Of a stretch of DNA of 45,661 bases, positions 17,501 through 26,900 are shown piece after piece. The DNA comes from an uncultured Bacteroides sp. (GTDB lineage: Bacteria > Bacteroidota > Bacteroidia > Bacteroidales > Bacteroidaceae): the NCBI GenBank assembly GCA_900555635.1, contig USLU01000039.1, positions 1 to 45,661 of the forward strand, read 5' to 3'. The translations under genes and the position numbers were made by a program. The notes under the pieces were generated by a model. The model worked only from the letters and a program-made list of their open reading frames with translations. It searched no databases and was not told the DNA's origin. The number at the start of each line of letters is the position of its first letter. Position 1 is the stretch's first letter.

Positions 17501-17728
17501 ATTCCGATGGCCATTGACCAGGGACAGGGAGCTGAAATGTGGCGTCCGATGGCTATTGCTGTAATTGGTGGTCTTTCGGTATCTACTATCCTTACTTTGA
17601 TCTATGTGCCGACTATGTACTGTGTATTTGCCGGTACAGGAGTTAAACGTCAGCGCCGTAAGAATCGTAAGAACCGTGAAATGCAGGAGTATTTCGATAT
17701 CCATAAGGATGAGATTATTAAAAAGTAA
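14573..17728 (+). CDS. RND efflux transporter, AcrB/HAE1 type
   Basis: Inner-membrane proton/drug antiporter of 1051 residues, the usual size for AcrB-like pumps. It starts in TM1 (KKPIMTSLCFLAVVIFGLFSL), has two large periplasmic loops and about 12 TM helices. The proton-relay pair is Asp399-Asp400 in GMVVDDAIVVLENV of TM4, and the second-half equivalent is IGIVVKNGIVLIDY with Lys. Segments PGASASDIENNVTRPLE and LPIDLYPDID are typical. The C-terminus is basic and cytoplasmic (KRQRRKNRKNREM). The substrate cannot be read from sequence; the acidic TM4 pair fits the hydrophobic/amphiphilic drug or bile-salt class better than a metal exporter. Confidence 0.96.
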   Translation: MSLYEGAVKKPIMTSLCFLAVVIFGLFSLSKLPIDLYPDIDTNTIMVMTAYPGASASDIENNVTRPLENTLNAVSNLKHITSRSSENMSLITLEFEFGEDIDVLTNDVRDKLDMVSSMLPDDVETPIIFKFSTDMIPIVMLSVQANESQSALYKILDDGVVNPLARIPGVGTVSISGAPQREIQVYCDPIKLEAYNLTIEGISSIIGAENKNVPGGNFDIGNETYSLRVEGEFNDSRQLDNIVVGTYNGASVYLRDVARVVDTVEERAQETYNNGVQGAMIIVQKQSGANSVQISEEVLKALPRLQKNLPADVKLGVIVDTSENILNTIDSLTETVMYALLFVVLVVFLFLGRWRATLIICITIPLSLIASFIYLAITGNTINIISLSSLSIAIGMVVDDAIVVLENVTTHIERGSEPKQAAVHGTNEVAISVVASTLTMIAVFFPLTMVTGMSGVLFKQLGWMMCVIMFISTVAALSLTPMLCGQLLRLQKKQSKTFKLLYGPIEKGLDGLDAWYARMINWAVRHRGLVLLGCLLFFIASMFSAKFIGTEFFPAQDNARIAVKLQLPIGARKEMAQELANKLTQQWMKEYPEFKVCNYTVGQADSDNTWASMQENGPHIIDFNISLTDPEDRERSLELICDLMREDLKAYPEFDKAQVILGGSNGGMSGQASADFEIYGYSLTETDSVAARMKRELSQVKGVTEVNISRSDYQPEYQVDFDREKLALHGLNLATAASYLRNRINGATASKFREDGDEYDIKVRYAPEYRTSLESIENILVYNNKGEAIRIKDLGKVVERFAPPTIERKDRERIVTVSAIISGAPLGDVVAAGNKIIDKIEIPAGVNVQISGSYEDQQDSFRDLGTLAILIFVLVFIVMAAQFESLTYPFILILSVPFAMGGVLLALFITNSTLSVMSLLGAIMLIGIVVKNGIVLIDYTILCRERGQSIINSVITAGRSRLRPVLMTTATTVLGMIPMAIDQGQGAEMWRPMAIAVIGGLSVSTILTLIYVPTMYCVFAGTGVKRQRRKNRKNREMQEYFDIHKDEIIKK

Positions 17729-17755
17729 CAAGTAAAAAGGAAGGAATAGTAAGAT

Positions 17756-18049
17756 ATGAAATCTGTATTAATAACATTCGACCAAGCGTATTATGAACGC
17801 ATCATTGCCACACTGGACAGATTGAATTGCCGTGGCTTCACTTATTGGGAACAGGTACGCGGACGCGGTTCCAAGACTGGTGACCCGCATTACGGTAGTC
17901 ATGCATGGCCTTCTATGTGCTCGGCAATCTTGGCGATGGTTGAGGATGAAAGGGTTGATCCGCTGTTGAAAGTTCTGCACGAAATGGATAAGCAGACAGA
18001 GCAGTTGGGGCTTCGCGCTTTCGTTTGGAATATTGAAAAGACAATTTAA
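17756..18049 (+). CDS. Small PII-like (ferredoxin-fold) protein at the end of the RND operon
   Basis: A 97-residue protein with the beta-alpha-beta pattern of the PII/CutA-like superfamily: KSVLITFDQAYYERIIATLDRL, then a loop, then AILAMVEDERVDPLLKVLHEMD and a final strand FVWNIE. It is shorter than GlnB (112) and lacks the uridylylated T-loop Tyr context. The loop at residues 35-52 is rich in Gly, Arg and His (RGRGSKTGDPHYGSHAWP) and could bind metal or a nucleotide. It starts 27 nt after the pump stop with an AAGGAAGG ribosome-binding stretch, so it belongs to the efflux operon. A role in modulating the pump is inferred from position. Cytoplasmic. Confidence 0.75.
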   Translation: MKSVLITFDQAYYERIIATLDRLNCRGFTYWEQVRGRGSKTGDPHYGSHAWPSMCSAILAMVEDERVDPLLKVLHEMDKQTEQLGLRAFVWNIEKTI

Positions 18050-18083
18050 GTCGAATATAGAGTAAAATCTCTGAAAACTATAA

Positions 18084-18128
18084 AGAAGAGAGAGGGTATA
18101 TCAAAAAACTGATATGCCCTCTTCTCTT
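18084..18128. terminator. Terminator between efflux operon and GH5 gene
   Basis: AGAGGGTATATCA pairs with TGATATGCCCTCT across a 6-nt A-rich loop, and flanking AGAAG/CTTCT extends the stem. It lies between convergent genes and has A/T-rich flanks on both sides, so it may serve both. Confidence 0.85.
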
Positions 18129-18152
18129 ATTACGCTTGTTTAATCGTTTTTA

Positions 18153-19700
18153 TTACGGAGCACTATTATATACAGTTTCCAAAGTATATGAGGCATCATT
18201 GGTAAAGTATCCTTTTGCCATTGCATTCACTATGTCTTTTCCGTTATTAACAAAAATTCCTGTGGCATGATTCATCAATCCGGAACATTCGCGTCCTGAA
18301 CCTGCGTTTCCGTTATCCCAATAGAATACAGCCATGCCGTAGGTGCGGGCAGCCTTGCATACATATTCTAAATAGTATTTTCGAAATGCTTCGGAACGAC
18401 TGTTACTGCGATGCACGCATCCCATTTCACCAATATATACTGGTATTCCTTTTTCTACATAAGTCACTTTCAGGGCATTGAAGATGTCTTTCAAATGGTT
18501 TTCATCTCCCCAGCTTTCTTTTTTGCCCACGGCACCAGTGTGCCCCCATTCGGCAAATTTGTCTTCTAACGCAAAAGTGGCAGGATCGTAGTAGTGAACC
18601 GATACCAATAGACGGTCTTTGGTAAGGTCTGTAGGGAGTTTCAGATGTTTCATCGTGAGATCGGGGTTGGTACAATAACCGCTGATACCTAAATAGCGAT
18701 TGGCATTGTTTCCTCCAGTCGCACGTACTGCATCAACAAAAATTTGCTGCCATTCATTGAGTATGGCATATTGTGTACTGCTATCGGTTGTGTTACTGGT
18801 AGAACCCCATTTCCCATCATGGATTTCGTTGAGTCCTTCAAAGATGAGAAAGTCTCCTTTATCCTTGAAACGTTTGGCAATTTGTGTCCACATGGCTTTG
18901 ATTTGCGCTTTGATAACATTGTTTGCGGCTGCATCTTTCGCGGCTTTCACAATGTCTAGCCAATGACTTTCCACACGACCGTCTTCATGGATGTGCCGGT
19001 AGCCGTCGTGGTGAATATTGATAATCGTTTTCAGTCCTGCATTTTCGGCATAACCCACTAGTTCTTCTACCCGGTCCAGCCAAGTAGAATTAATGAGGTA
19101 TTCGGGAGCTTCACCTACTTTGCCCAGCCAGGTTATAGGGATACGTACTGATGTAAACCCTGCACTTTTCACTTTGTTAAATGTTTCTTGTGTGGCCAAG
19201 CCGTTGCCCCATGAAGTTTCGTTAGCTACTTCGTTTGCGTAGGCATCAAGCTGATTGCCCAAGTTCCATCCGAGTCCTAACTCTTTGGCTATTTTTACAG
19301 CAGGCAGATTCTCATCTATGGGTTTGTTTTCAGGTTTATTGTTTTTTGCTTGGCTGATGGTTACGGATTCTTTCTTTTCTCCGGCTGTAATGGTGATGGT
19401 TGTCTCGCGGGCATCTCCCTCGTTTGCTTGCGCCGTAAATACAAACGAAGTGAGTTTGTCAAGTGAAGTAGTCGATTTAAGTGTTAACCACTCGGCGTTC
19501 GATTGCGCTGTGGCTATGGGCCACGACGATACGCTGATAATTGTTTCGCCACCACTAGCCGTGAGGCTTTTGGTTGATACACTTTTCAAATTTAGATAGG
19601 ACAGTTCCTCTGTAGTGTTGTTTGAGGAGGAGCAGGATAAGGCAGTAACAGTCAATAATAATGCCATTACTCTCTTTAAGGAAATAAACTTACTGATCAT
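18153..19700 (-). CDS. BACON-GH5 endoglucanase lipoprotein (GH5_4-like)
   Basis: Surface or periplasmic endo-beta-glucanase. From the ATG at 19700 the protein has 515 residues. It has a lipoprotein signal (VMALLLTVTALSC, Cys23), a BACON-type beta-sandwich (about 36-119), a short linker, and a GH5 catalytic barrel starting at KELGLGWNLGNQLDA. The acid/base Glu292 lies in GLNEIH and the nucleophile Glu425 in YIGEMGC; INIHHDG and SVHYYDP are further GH5 marks. The pattern fits subfamily 4 (xyloglucanase, mixed-linkage glucanase, cellulase). A start at 19772 would sit within the promoter and spoil the signal peptide. Transcribed from its own promoter downstream of the HTCS gene. Confidence 0.92.
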   Translation of the reverse strand: MISKFISLKRVMALLLTVTALSCSSSNNTTEELSYLNLKSVSTKSLTASGGETIISVSSWPIATAQSNAEWLTLKSTTSLDKLTSFVFTAQANEGDARETTITITAGEKKESVTISQAKNNKPENKPIDENLPAVKIAKELGLGWNLGNQLDAYANEVANETSWGNGLATQETFNKVKSAGFTSVRIPITWLGKVGEAPEYLINSTWLDRVEELVGYAENAGLKTIINIHHDGYRHIHEDGRVESHWLDIVKAAKDAAANNVIKAQIKAMWTQIAKRFKDKGDFLIFEGLNEIHDGKWGSTSNTTDSSTQYAILNEWQQIFVDAVRATGGNNANRYLGISGYCTNPDLTMKHLKLPTDLTKDRLLVSVHYYDPATFALEDKFAEWGHTGAVGKKESWGDENHLKDIFNALKVTYVEKGIPVYIGEMGCVHRSNSRSEAFRKYYLEYVCKAARTYGMAVFYWDNGNAGSGRECSGLMNHATGIFVNNGKDIVNAMAKGYFTNDASYTLETVYNSAP

Positions 19701-19729
19701 AAATAATATAGGTATTGGATTTATGTCAG

Positions 19730-19797
19730 CAAAGTTAGCAATGACAAGACTATGCAAGGTTTGAATACTCACATACCTGGGTTTGAAATCCTACGCA
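19730..19797 (-). promoter_or_regulatory. GH5 promoter with paired TTCAAACC repeat (probable HTCS operator)
   Basis: On the minus strand TTCAAACC occurs at 19787-19780 and 19765-19758, a 22-nt period. The second copy sits in a longer match to the susC promoter repeat (TGTnnnnATTCAAACCTTG). Exactly 20 nt after the second copy is TAACTTTG (19737-19730), a full -7 box. The distal repeat abuts the HTCS stop codon. No -33 TTG lies at normal spacing, as expected for an activator-dependent promoter. Transcription should start near 19723. Confidence 0.7.
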
Positions 19798-22700
19798 TCA
19801 GCTTGTTTCTTCATTTTTACCAATATAGCGGCTGGGCTGTACACCGAAATACTTCTTAAACAAAGTACTGAAATACTTGGCATTGGCAAAACCTGCATGA
19901 ATCGAAACATCTGTTACCGGTATTCCCTGTAACAGTAAAGCAGCCGCGTGTTCAAGGCGAATCATGCGGATAAAATCTTGCGGTGTGTGTCCGGTAAGTG
20001 CTTTTAACCGTTCGTGGAAAAGGGTACGGCACATAGCCATGTCGCGGCAAAGTCGATCAATATCGAATTCAAGGTTACTTATATTTTCCTTTACGATTCG
20101 GGTAGCTTTTTCTACAAATTCACTATCAGCATCATTAGGAATACTTGCTATATCTTGCACCGTCGTCTTTTCTACTGTTTTGCCGGAAGCAGATTTGTTG
20201 GCTGAGTCTGCAAGAGTATGTTGTAAAGCAATTTGAGTGTAGTGTTGACGTAAACGTTTGCGGTTATCTATCTGTGCCTGAACTTTAGCTTTAAGTACGT
20301 CTATGTCGAAAGGTTTGGCTATGTAATCATCAGCTCCTTTTTGTAGCCCCTCTATGATAGCTTTTTGAAATGTCTTGGCAGTGAGAAGTATCACTGGTAT
20401 ACCCGAGGTAGTGGGGTTGCTTTTTATTCGGTGGCACATTTCGTCTCCCTGCATGCCGGGCATCATTACATCGGTCAATACCAAGCTGGGGTATTGAGTT
20501 TCCATACATTCAAGTGCTTCCGCTGCGTTGGACTTGTCTATCACCCGATAAAGAGGTTCGAAGAGTTGGCGCATATACCGACGCAGTTCGTCATTATCTT
20601 CAACAATGAGTAGAAGATCTTTGTCAGAATCACCCGATGCAACATTTTCGGCTGTTTCAGTGGTTTCCGAGTAGTGGTTGTGGGTGGAAATAGCGGTTGT
20701 AACCTTATTGAGGATAAGTGTAAATTCGGAACCTTTACCTTCAGTGGAGGTGAATTTGATATCTCCTTTCAGCAGGCTGGCAAACCGTTTGGCTTGTAGT
20801 AATCCCAAACCAATGCCCGATGCCCCCGAATTAATGGCGTTACTGGCACGAAAGAAACTGGTAAACAGCTTCTTTTGCTCTTTAGAAGAGATACCGATAC
20901 CTGTATCAGCCACTGTTATTTTTATTTTATCGCCTTCAGCTTTCACACGGATGCCGACATTCCCTTCTGCCGAAGTATATTTGATGGCATTTGACAGAAG
21001 ATTGGTTAATATCCGGTTTAGCAAATTGGTGTCAGCCCATACATATAGGTTATTATCAATTTCATTCGTTTTTAAAGTGAGGTTCTTTTGCTGGCAAAGA
21101 GGTTGAAAGGCTATTACAAGTTCACCAACGATTTGACTTAGTGATACAGCCTCTATCCGGGGTTTCATATTGGGATGTTCCATGCGCTCAAAGTCCAAGA
21201 GTTGCGATAGCATATTTAATAGCTTGTCCAGGTTTGAACGTGCCAGTTGCACAGCCTGCGCCGCTCTATCATGCAGCGTGGAGTCATGGTGTAGCTCGTC
21301 AAGTGGTGCTTTCACTAGAGTAAGGGGTGTACGAATGTCATGAGCAACACTTATGAAAAAAGTGATTTTTTCGTTCATATAACGGCGCATCAGTTGTTGC
21401 TGCTTGCTCCTTATAATGATAGCGACTATACTGCATAAGGTTATGATGTATAGCAACCATGCCCACCAGGTATTCCACCATGGTTGGCAGATTATGATGT
21501 CAACTGACCGACTACTTAGAATGATTCCGTTGTTGAGGCTACGCGACTGTACATAGAGCCGATATTTACCGGGTGACACGTTGGTGTAGCGTAATTGCTC
21601 GTTACGTCCCGGACTGTTCCATCCACGATCAAAGCCTTCAAGCATATATTCGTATACGATATTGCTTTGATAACGGAAGCTTATTGATTCGAATCCTACC
21701 GTGAATGAGTTGTGGCGGTAAGATAAAACTACAGTACTATCTGCCAACATCTGCATCAGTTTCGGACGCATGTTCGTGGCTTCGCTAATGTCGATATTGT
21801 CTATACGGAAGTCAGTGAACTGTAATGGTGGAGTAGGGTATGAAGTCAGCGAGATGTGGGGTTTAAAAATAAGTACACCTGTAGTGCTGCCCAATGCTAC
21901 ACGCCCGTCGGATAAACGAATAGCTGCCGAGCGGTTGTAAGTTCTCGACATCGTATGCTCGAAATTCTGGTTGTATATTTGCATGGACGGATGTGAAGGC
22001 AGGCAGGCGAGTCCATGGTCTGTGGTTATCCACAACATATTGTCATGGTCAATGAGTAATGCACACACTCTATTAGAAGGAAGACGGTCGTCGGTAGAAA
22101 GAATCTTTTTCTCTGTGGTCTGCAGATCATACAAATAAAGTCCTCCTCCGTCTGTGCCTAACCATGCCTGGTTGTCATTTACAAATGTGATTGATTGAAT
22201 GAAAGCATTAAAGTCTTGACCTCGATTGGCGGTGCCTTTTAACAGATGAACCTGTTTCCCTGTTTGCTTGTTTATCAATACTAATCCGTCTACTGTACCT
22301 ATAGCTATCGTATGGGTGTTTTTCTGAACAATGCAGCGTACTTTCATTGTATCATAAGATTTCCACTGCCTTGTGTGATGATTCAGTTGCATCAGTTGAT
22401 TATCCATAGTACCCACCCATAAGTCACAGTCAGAATCGAACAATACTGCTGATAAGTAGTTGGAGGGTAAGTCACTGTTTGTTTTGATATAGTGCTGTTG
22501 AACTTGTCCTTGGCTGTTGAGAAGAAACACTCCGTTACCATAAGTACCCGCAGCAATAAGGCCGTCACTGTTGGCAGAGATGCTTAATACTACGTTGCCT
22601 GCAAGTGCTTGCCTGAATCGATTAGTCGTTGGATTGTATATACTGATTCCGTTATCAGTAGCAATCCATAATTCTCCGTTACTTTGCTCACAGAGTGCAT

Positions 22701-23757
22701 TTACGTTATCGTCGGCTAAGGAGGGCTCACTTCCTTCGCGATGTCTTAATAAGGTAGTGGTATTTTCTTCGGGCATCATAAGAAATGTACCGCCTGCATA
22801 GGTACCTACCCAGATGTTATCTTCATGGTCACGGCATAAAGAATATACTCCCATGGCAGTAAGCATTCGGTTGGCGCGTGTGAAGAGCGGAGCTACCTTG
22901 CCCGTTGAGTGGTTATAAATATATACTCCATCACCATCGTAACCCAATAAGATGGTTGACGGAGATACTTCTATCATCGAGCGGATGGGTGTATGAGGAA
23001 GCGGACTGAGTATAGGGGAATGCTCCTGCCAGGTTTTAAGATTGATACTCTTTATTATACCATTGAAAGTACCTACTAATAAAGAATTACTGTCCGAAGG
23101 TATCAAGAGGCTCTGTATATGGGTGCCAGAACAGAACTGATGTAGCAATTTTCTTTCTTTAGAATAGATACGAAGGTTATCTGTTGTACCTACGGCAACG
23201 CCTTGAGGCAGTTCGGTTATATGTGTTACAGAACAGTCAGAAGCAATCAGTTTGGGTGCTTCATTCGGTTGAGAGTAATAGAGTCCGGTACTTAATCCTA
23301 TCCACAGACATTCTTGAGAGTCAATAAAAAGACATTCAAGAGCTAGTCCGGCATGAATGTGCTCTGCCAAATCAAGGCAAAGTTCAAACTGATCTGTAAG
23401 TGCATTGTATTTATAGATTCTTCCTACATTATTATAAGCATATAATGAGTTCTCAGGACCTGTAGTTAGCATAATGGTGCTTCCGGAGGCATCGGATGAA
23501 TTGTGGTTTTCTCCTAGATTGTAGCTCTTCATCGAGTGTCCGTTATAGCGGTTTATACCATCAAGTGTAGCTATCCATATAGCTCCTGACTTATCTGTAG
23601 TAATTGAGAAGACTCGTTGACTGCTTAGCCCTTCTTCGGTGCCGAATTGTGTACAAGAGAATCGTTGGGTATATTCTTCTGCATTAGCTGTGGTTACAAG
23701 TAGCGTGAGAAAAAGTATGATTAATATCTGTATTGATTGTTTCCCGCAAATGTACAT
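19798..23757 (-). CDS. Hybrid two-component system sensor/regulator (HTCS) of the PUL
   Basis: One-protein sensor and transcription factor, 1319 residues. In order: signal peptide (ILIILFLTLLVTTANA); two seven-bladed-propeller-type regions of Reg_prop repeats (e.g. GAIWIATLDGINRYNG, GELWIATDNGISIYNP) to about 640; a Y_Y_Y domain (about 680-755, YEYMLEGFDRGWN); one TM helix (763-782); HisKA with His806 in VAHDIRTP; HATPase with NLLSNAIKYT, DTGIGI and GIGLGL; a receiver with Asp1096 in LTDVMMPG; and an AraC-type DNA-binding domain (about 1215-1315). The periplasmic part should bind an oligosaccharide from the target glycan. It sits between the two promoters that share the TTCAAACC repeat, its likely targets. 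All key residues are present. Confidence 0.97.
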   Translation of the reverse strand: MYICGKQSIQILIILFLTLLVTTANAEEYTQRFSCTQFGTEEGLSSQRVFSITTDKSGAIWIATLDGINRYNGHSMKSYNLGENHNSSDASGSTIMLTTGPENSLYAYNNVGRIYKYNALTDQFELCLDLAEHIHAGLALECLFIDSQECLWIGLSTGLYYSQPNEAPKLIASDCSVTHITELPQGVAVGTTDNLRIYSKERKLLHQFCSGTHIQSLLIPSDSNSLLVGTFNGIIKSINLKTWQEHSPILSPLPHTPIRSMIEVSPSTILLGYDGDGVYIYNHSTGKVAPLFTRANRMLTAMGVYSLCRDHEDNIWVGTYAGGTFLMMPEENTTTLLRHREGSEPSLADDNVNALCEQSNGELWIATDNGISIYNPTTNRFRQALAGNVVLSISANSDGLIAAGTYGNGVFLLNSQGQVQQHYIKTNSDLPSNYLSAVLFDSDCDLWVGTMDNQLMQLNHHTRQWKSYDTMKVRCIVQKNTHTIAIGTVDGLVLINKQTGKQVHLLKGTANRGQDFNAFIQSITFVNDNQAWLGTDGGGLYLYDLQTTEKKILSTDDRLPSNRVCALLIDHDNMLWITTDHGLACLPSHPSMQIYNQNFEHTMSRTYNRSAAIRLSDGRVALGSTTGVLIFKPHISLTSYPTPPLQFTDFRIDNIDISEATNMRPKLMQMLADSTVVLSYRHNSFTVGFESISFRYQSNIVYEYMLEGFDRGWNSPGRNEQLRYTNVSPGKYRLYVQSRSLNNGIILSSRSVDIIICQPWWNTWWAWLLYIITLCSIVAIIIRSKQQQLMRRYMNEKITFFISVAHDIRTPLTLVKAPLDELHHDSTLHDRAAQAVQLARSNLDKLLNMLSQLLDFERMEHPNMKPRIEAVSLSQIVGELVIAFQPLCQQKNLTLKTNEIDNNLYVWADTNLLNRILTNLLSNAIKYTSAEGNVGIRVKAEGDKIKITVADTGIGISSKEQKKLFTSFFRASNAINSGASGIGLGLLQAKRFASLLKGDIKFTSTEGKGSEFTLILNKVTTAISTHNHYSETTETAENVASGDSDKDLLLIVEDNDELRRYMRQLFEPLYRVIDKSNAAEALECMETQYPSLVLTDVMMPGMQGDEMCHRIKSNPTTSGIPVILLTAKTFQKAIIEGLQKGADDYIAKPFDIDVLKAKVQAQIDNRKRLRQHYTQIALQHTLADSANKSASGKTVEKTTVQDIASIPNDADSEFVEKATRIVKENISNLEFDIDRLCRDMAMCRTLFHERLKALTGHTPQDFIRMIRLEHAAALLLQGIPVTDVSIHAGFANAKYFSTLFKKYFGVQPSRYIGKNEETS

Positions 23758-23783
23758 TTTCTATAAGTATTAATTAAGAGATA

Positions 23784-23813
23784 CAAAAGTACACCAATAG
23801 GGTAAATGTTCAA
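23784..23813 (-). promoter_or_regulatory. Promoter of the HTCS gene
   Basis: Minus-strand TTG (23813-23811), 19-nt spacer, TACTTTTG (23791-23784): a full match to the Bacteroides housekeeping pattern. It has no TTCAAACC repeat, which suggests constitutive sensor expression. Start of transcription near 23777. Confidence 0.7.
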
Positions 23814-23879
23814 AATTGTAGCTCGAATATGTTTCTTTTTAAAGTATTAGTCTGCAATAAATCAAACTTTTGCACGGAA

Positions 23880-23945
23880 ATGTAGCGATTCAAACCTTGT
23901 ATGTAGCGATTCAAACCTAAGTTAAAGATACTTTCATGACCTTTG
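23880..23945 (+). promoter_or_regulatory. susC promoter with exact direct repeat (probable HTCS operator)
   Basis: The 18-mer ATGTAGCGATTCAAACCT occurs exactly at 23880-23897 and 23901-23918, a 21-nt period (two helical turns). Twenty nt after the second TTCAAACC lies GACCTTTG (23938-23945), one mismatch from TAnnTTTG. This is the same spacing as at the GH5 promoter. Transcription should begin near 23952, about 28 nt before the ATG. Confidence 0.75.
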
Positions 23946-23979
23946 CCCGCCGACTGAAAATCGAATTACTAATTTTATT

Positions 23980-26900
23980 ATGAATGTCATGAAAGTAAGT
24001 AAATGCAAAAACACACTACTCTGTGGTACGCTTTCTCTATGCTTATGGGGAGGTTTGCCGCAAGTGAAAGCCGCTTTGCCGGAAAATTTTGCTGTAGCAC
24101 AGCAGAGTATTAAAGTAACAGGTACTGTAAATGATGCCTCTGGTCCGGTGATAGGGGCCTCGATTGTAGAAAAAGGAACCAGCAATGGAGTTATAACTGA
24201 CATGGATGGTAAGTTTAGCTTGAATGTCCATCCCAATGCTACCTTAATAATCAGCTTTGTAGGATACAAACAACAGGAAGTAAAAGCTGGCAAAGCTCCA
24301 TTGAACATTGTTCTTGAAGAAGATAATAAAATGTTGAGCGAAGTGGTAGTAACTGCTTTGGGTATTAAGCGTGAGCGTAAAGCTTTGGGTTATAGCGTAG
24401 CCGAAGTACAAGGCGAAGCATTGACAAAAGCCAAAGAAACGAATGTTATCAACTCGATGGCAGGCCGGGTGCCGGGCTTGGTAGTAAGTCAGACTGCTGG
24501 TGGTGCTTCCGGTTCTTCACGTGTAATCTTGCGTGGTAGCACTGAAATGACCGGCAACAATCAACCTCTTTATGTGATAGATGGTGTACCCTTGGATAAT
24601 ACCAATTTCGGTAGTGCCGGAACGTATGGTGGCTTTGACCTTGGCGATGGTATTTCCAGTATCAATCCCGATGATATTGAAAACATGTCTGTTTTGAAAG
24701 GACCTGCTGCATCAGCTCTTTATGGTAGCCGTGCCAGTCATGGTGTAATTCTGATCACTACCAAGAAAGCTAATAAGGATAAGGTAAACGTGGAATATAA
24801 CGGTACGTTGACTTTTGATACTCAGTTAGCTAAATGGAATGATGTTCAGCAAATTTACGGTATGGGCAGTAATGGTACTTATCCAATCAATGCTGTGTCC
24901 AACACTAACATGAGTTGGGGCGCCAAAGCGGATGGTTCCAATATGCTGAAGTATTTTGATGGTGTAGAACATCCATACCTCATTATTCCCGATAATATTT
25001 CCGATTTCTTTCGTACAGGTTTTACTGCCAGCAATAGTGTTATTGTCGGTGTAAATAATGGCAAGACGGGTATCCGCTTTACCTATACTGATATGCGAAA
25101 CAAGGATATCGTACCCAAGACTCATATGAGCCGCGATATCTTCAATTTGCGTGCTAATACTGTTGCCGGAAAATTTGATCTGGACTTCAGCGCCAATTAC
25201 ACGCGCGAAGATGTAAGAAACCGTCCTGCATTGGGTGATAGTAAGTCTAATATCGGTAAGAACCTGATGACACTTGCTACTACTTACGATCAAAAGTGGC
25301 TTAAAACCTATCAGGATGCCAATGGCGACTATTCTAACTGGAATGGTATGGACCCTTACAATGTAAACCCTTACTGGGATATTTACAAGAATTCGAATAT
25401 TTCAAAGAAAGATTTGTTCCGTTTCAATGGTAAAGCTGTTTGGAACATCAACCAACACCTGAAAGTACAAGGCACGGTCGGAGCCGAACTTAACTGGTTT
25501 ACTTTTGAAGATTTTAAAGCTCCTACTACTCCGGGATTTGAAGCTGGTCGTTTGCAGAACAACAACTTCCGTAACCGTATGTATAATTTCGAGATTTTGG
25601 GCCTCTACAATAATTCTTGGGGTGATTTCGATTTCAATGCTACATTCGGTGGCAATGTATATAAGGTAAACAATCAGACAATCGTAACTACCGCCCAAGA
25701 TATGAAAATTCGCGATGTGGTGGCTCTGATGAGTTTCAATGAAGTGAGTGTAGAACCTTATAGTTACCGCAAACAGATTAACTCTGTTTATGGCGCCGTA
25801 AATCTGGGTTGGAAGCATATGCTTTATTTTGATGCCACCCTCCGTGGTGACCAGTCTTCGACTTTGCCTATTGGAAATAATATGTATATCTATCCTTCTT
25901 TCTCCGGTAGCTTTGTGTTCTCTGAACTTTTGAAGTTAGGTGATGCGCTTCCTTACGGTAAAGTGCGTATGTCATGGGCACAGGTAGGTAGTGATACTGA
26001 TCCTTATCAACTCGGGTTAGTTTATACCAAATCCAAGTTTACTTATCCTGGCTATACCATTGGCTATATCAGCAACAGCACTATTCCGAACAAGGACTTA
26101 AAGCCCACTAAAACTAACTCAATGGAATTGGGCTTGGAACTGAAGTTCTTAAATAACCGTGTCGGTTTGGACTTCACATATTACTCCCAACTCAGTAAGA
26201 ACCAAATTATGGGTATGGCTAACTCTTCGTCTACCGGTTATGGTTACCGCTTGATTAATGCAGGTGAAATTGAGAATAAAGGTATTGAAATAGCATTGAA
26301 TACGCGTCCTGTCCAAATCAAGGACTTCTCTTGGGATTTGAACTTCAACTTTTCGAAGAACAGTAATAAGGTGAAGAAGTTGGTAGACGATATGGATATG
26401 TTCGAACTGGAAAAAGCTACATGGCTTGATGTGCAGGTTGCTGCTAAAGTGGGCGAAAATTTTGGTTCCATCGTAGGTCCTGACTTCCGTCGCAACGAGA
26501 ATGGTGACATACTGATAGATCCAACAACCGGTCTTCCTATGTACGACAAGAGCAATCACGTACTTGGTAATGCTTCTTGGGACTGGACAGGTGGTGTCTT
26601 CACTAATTTCACTTATAAGAATCTTTCACTCTCTGCTGTGTTTGATGTAAAAGTAGGTGCCGATCTTTATTCTATGTCAGCTCGTGCTGCACATGAAACA
26701 GGTAAGAGTATGGCTACTTTGGAAGGTCGTGATGCATGGTACAAATCGGAAGAAGCCCGTCAGGCTGCCGGTTATGCCAAAGACTCTCCCGATTGGATCC
26801 CCACCGGTGGATTCATTGCGCCGGGTGTGATAGACAATGGCGATGGTACTTTCCGTGAAAACGATATTGTCATTAATCCCGAGAAATATTGGATGAATGT

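Noticed and set aside
19701..19772. N-terminal extension of the GH5 protein
   Set aside because: It would translate the -7 box and the repeat region and put 24 residues before a proper lipoprotein signal peptide.
20678..21106. Plus-strand open frame of 142 codons inside the HTCS gene
   Set aside because: It is antisense to the HisKA/HATPase region, has no recognisable domain or promoter, and is a reading-frame shadow.
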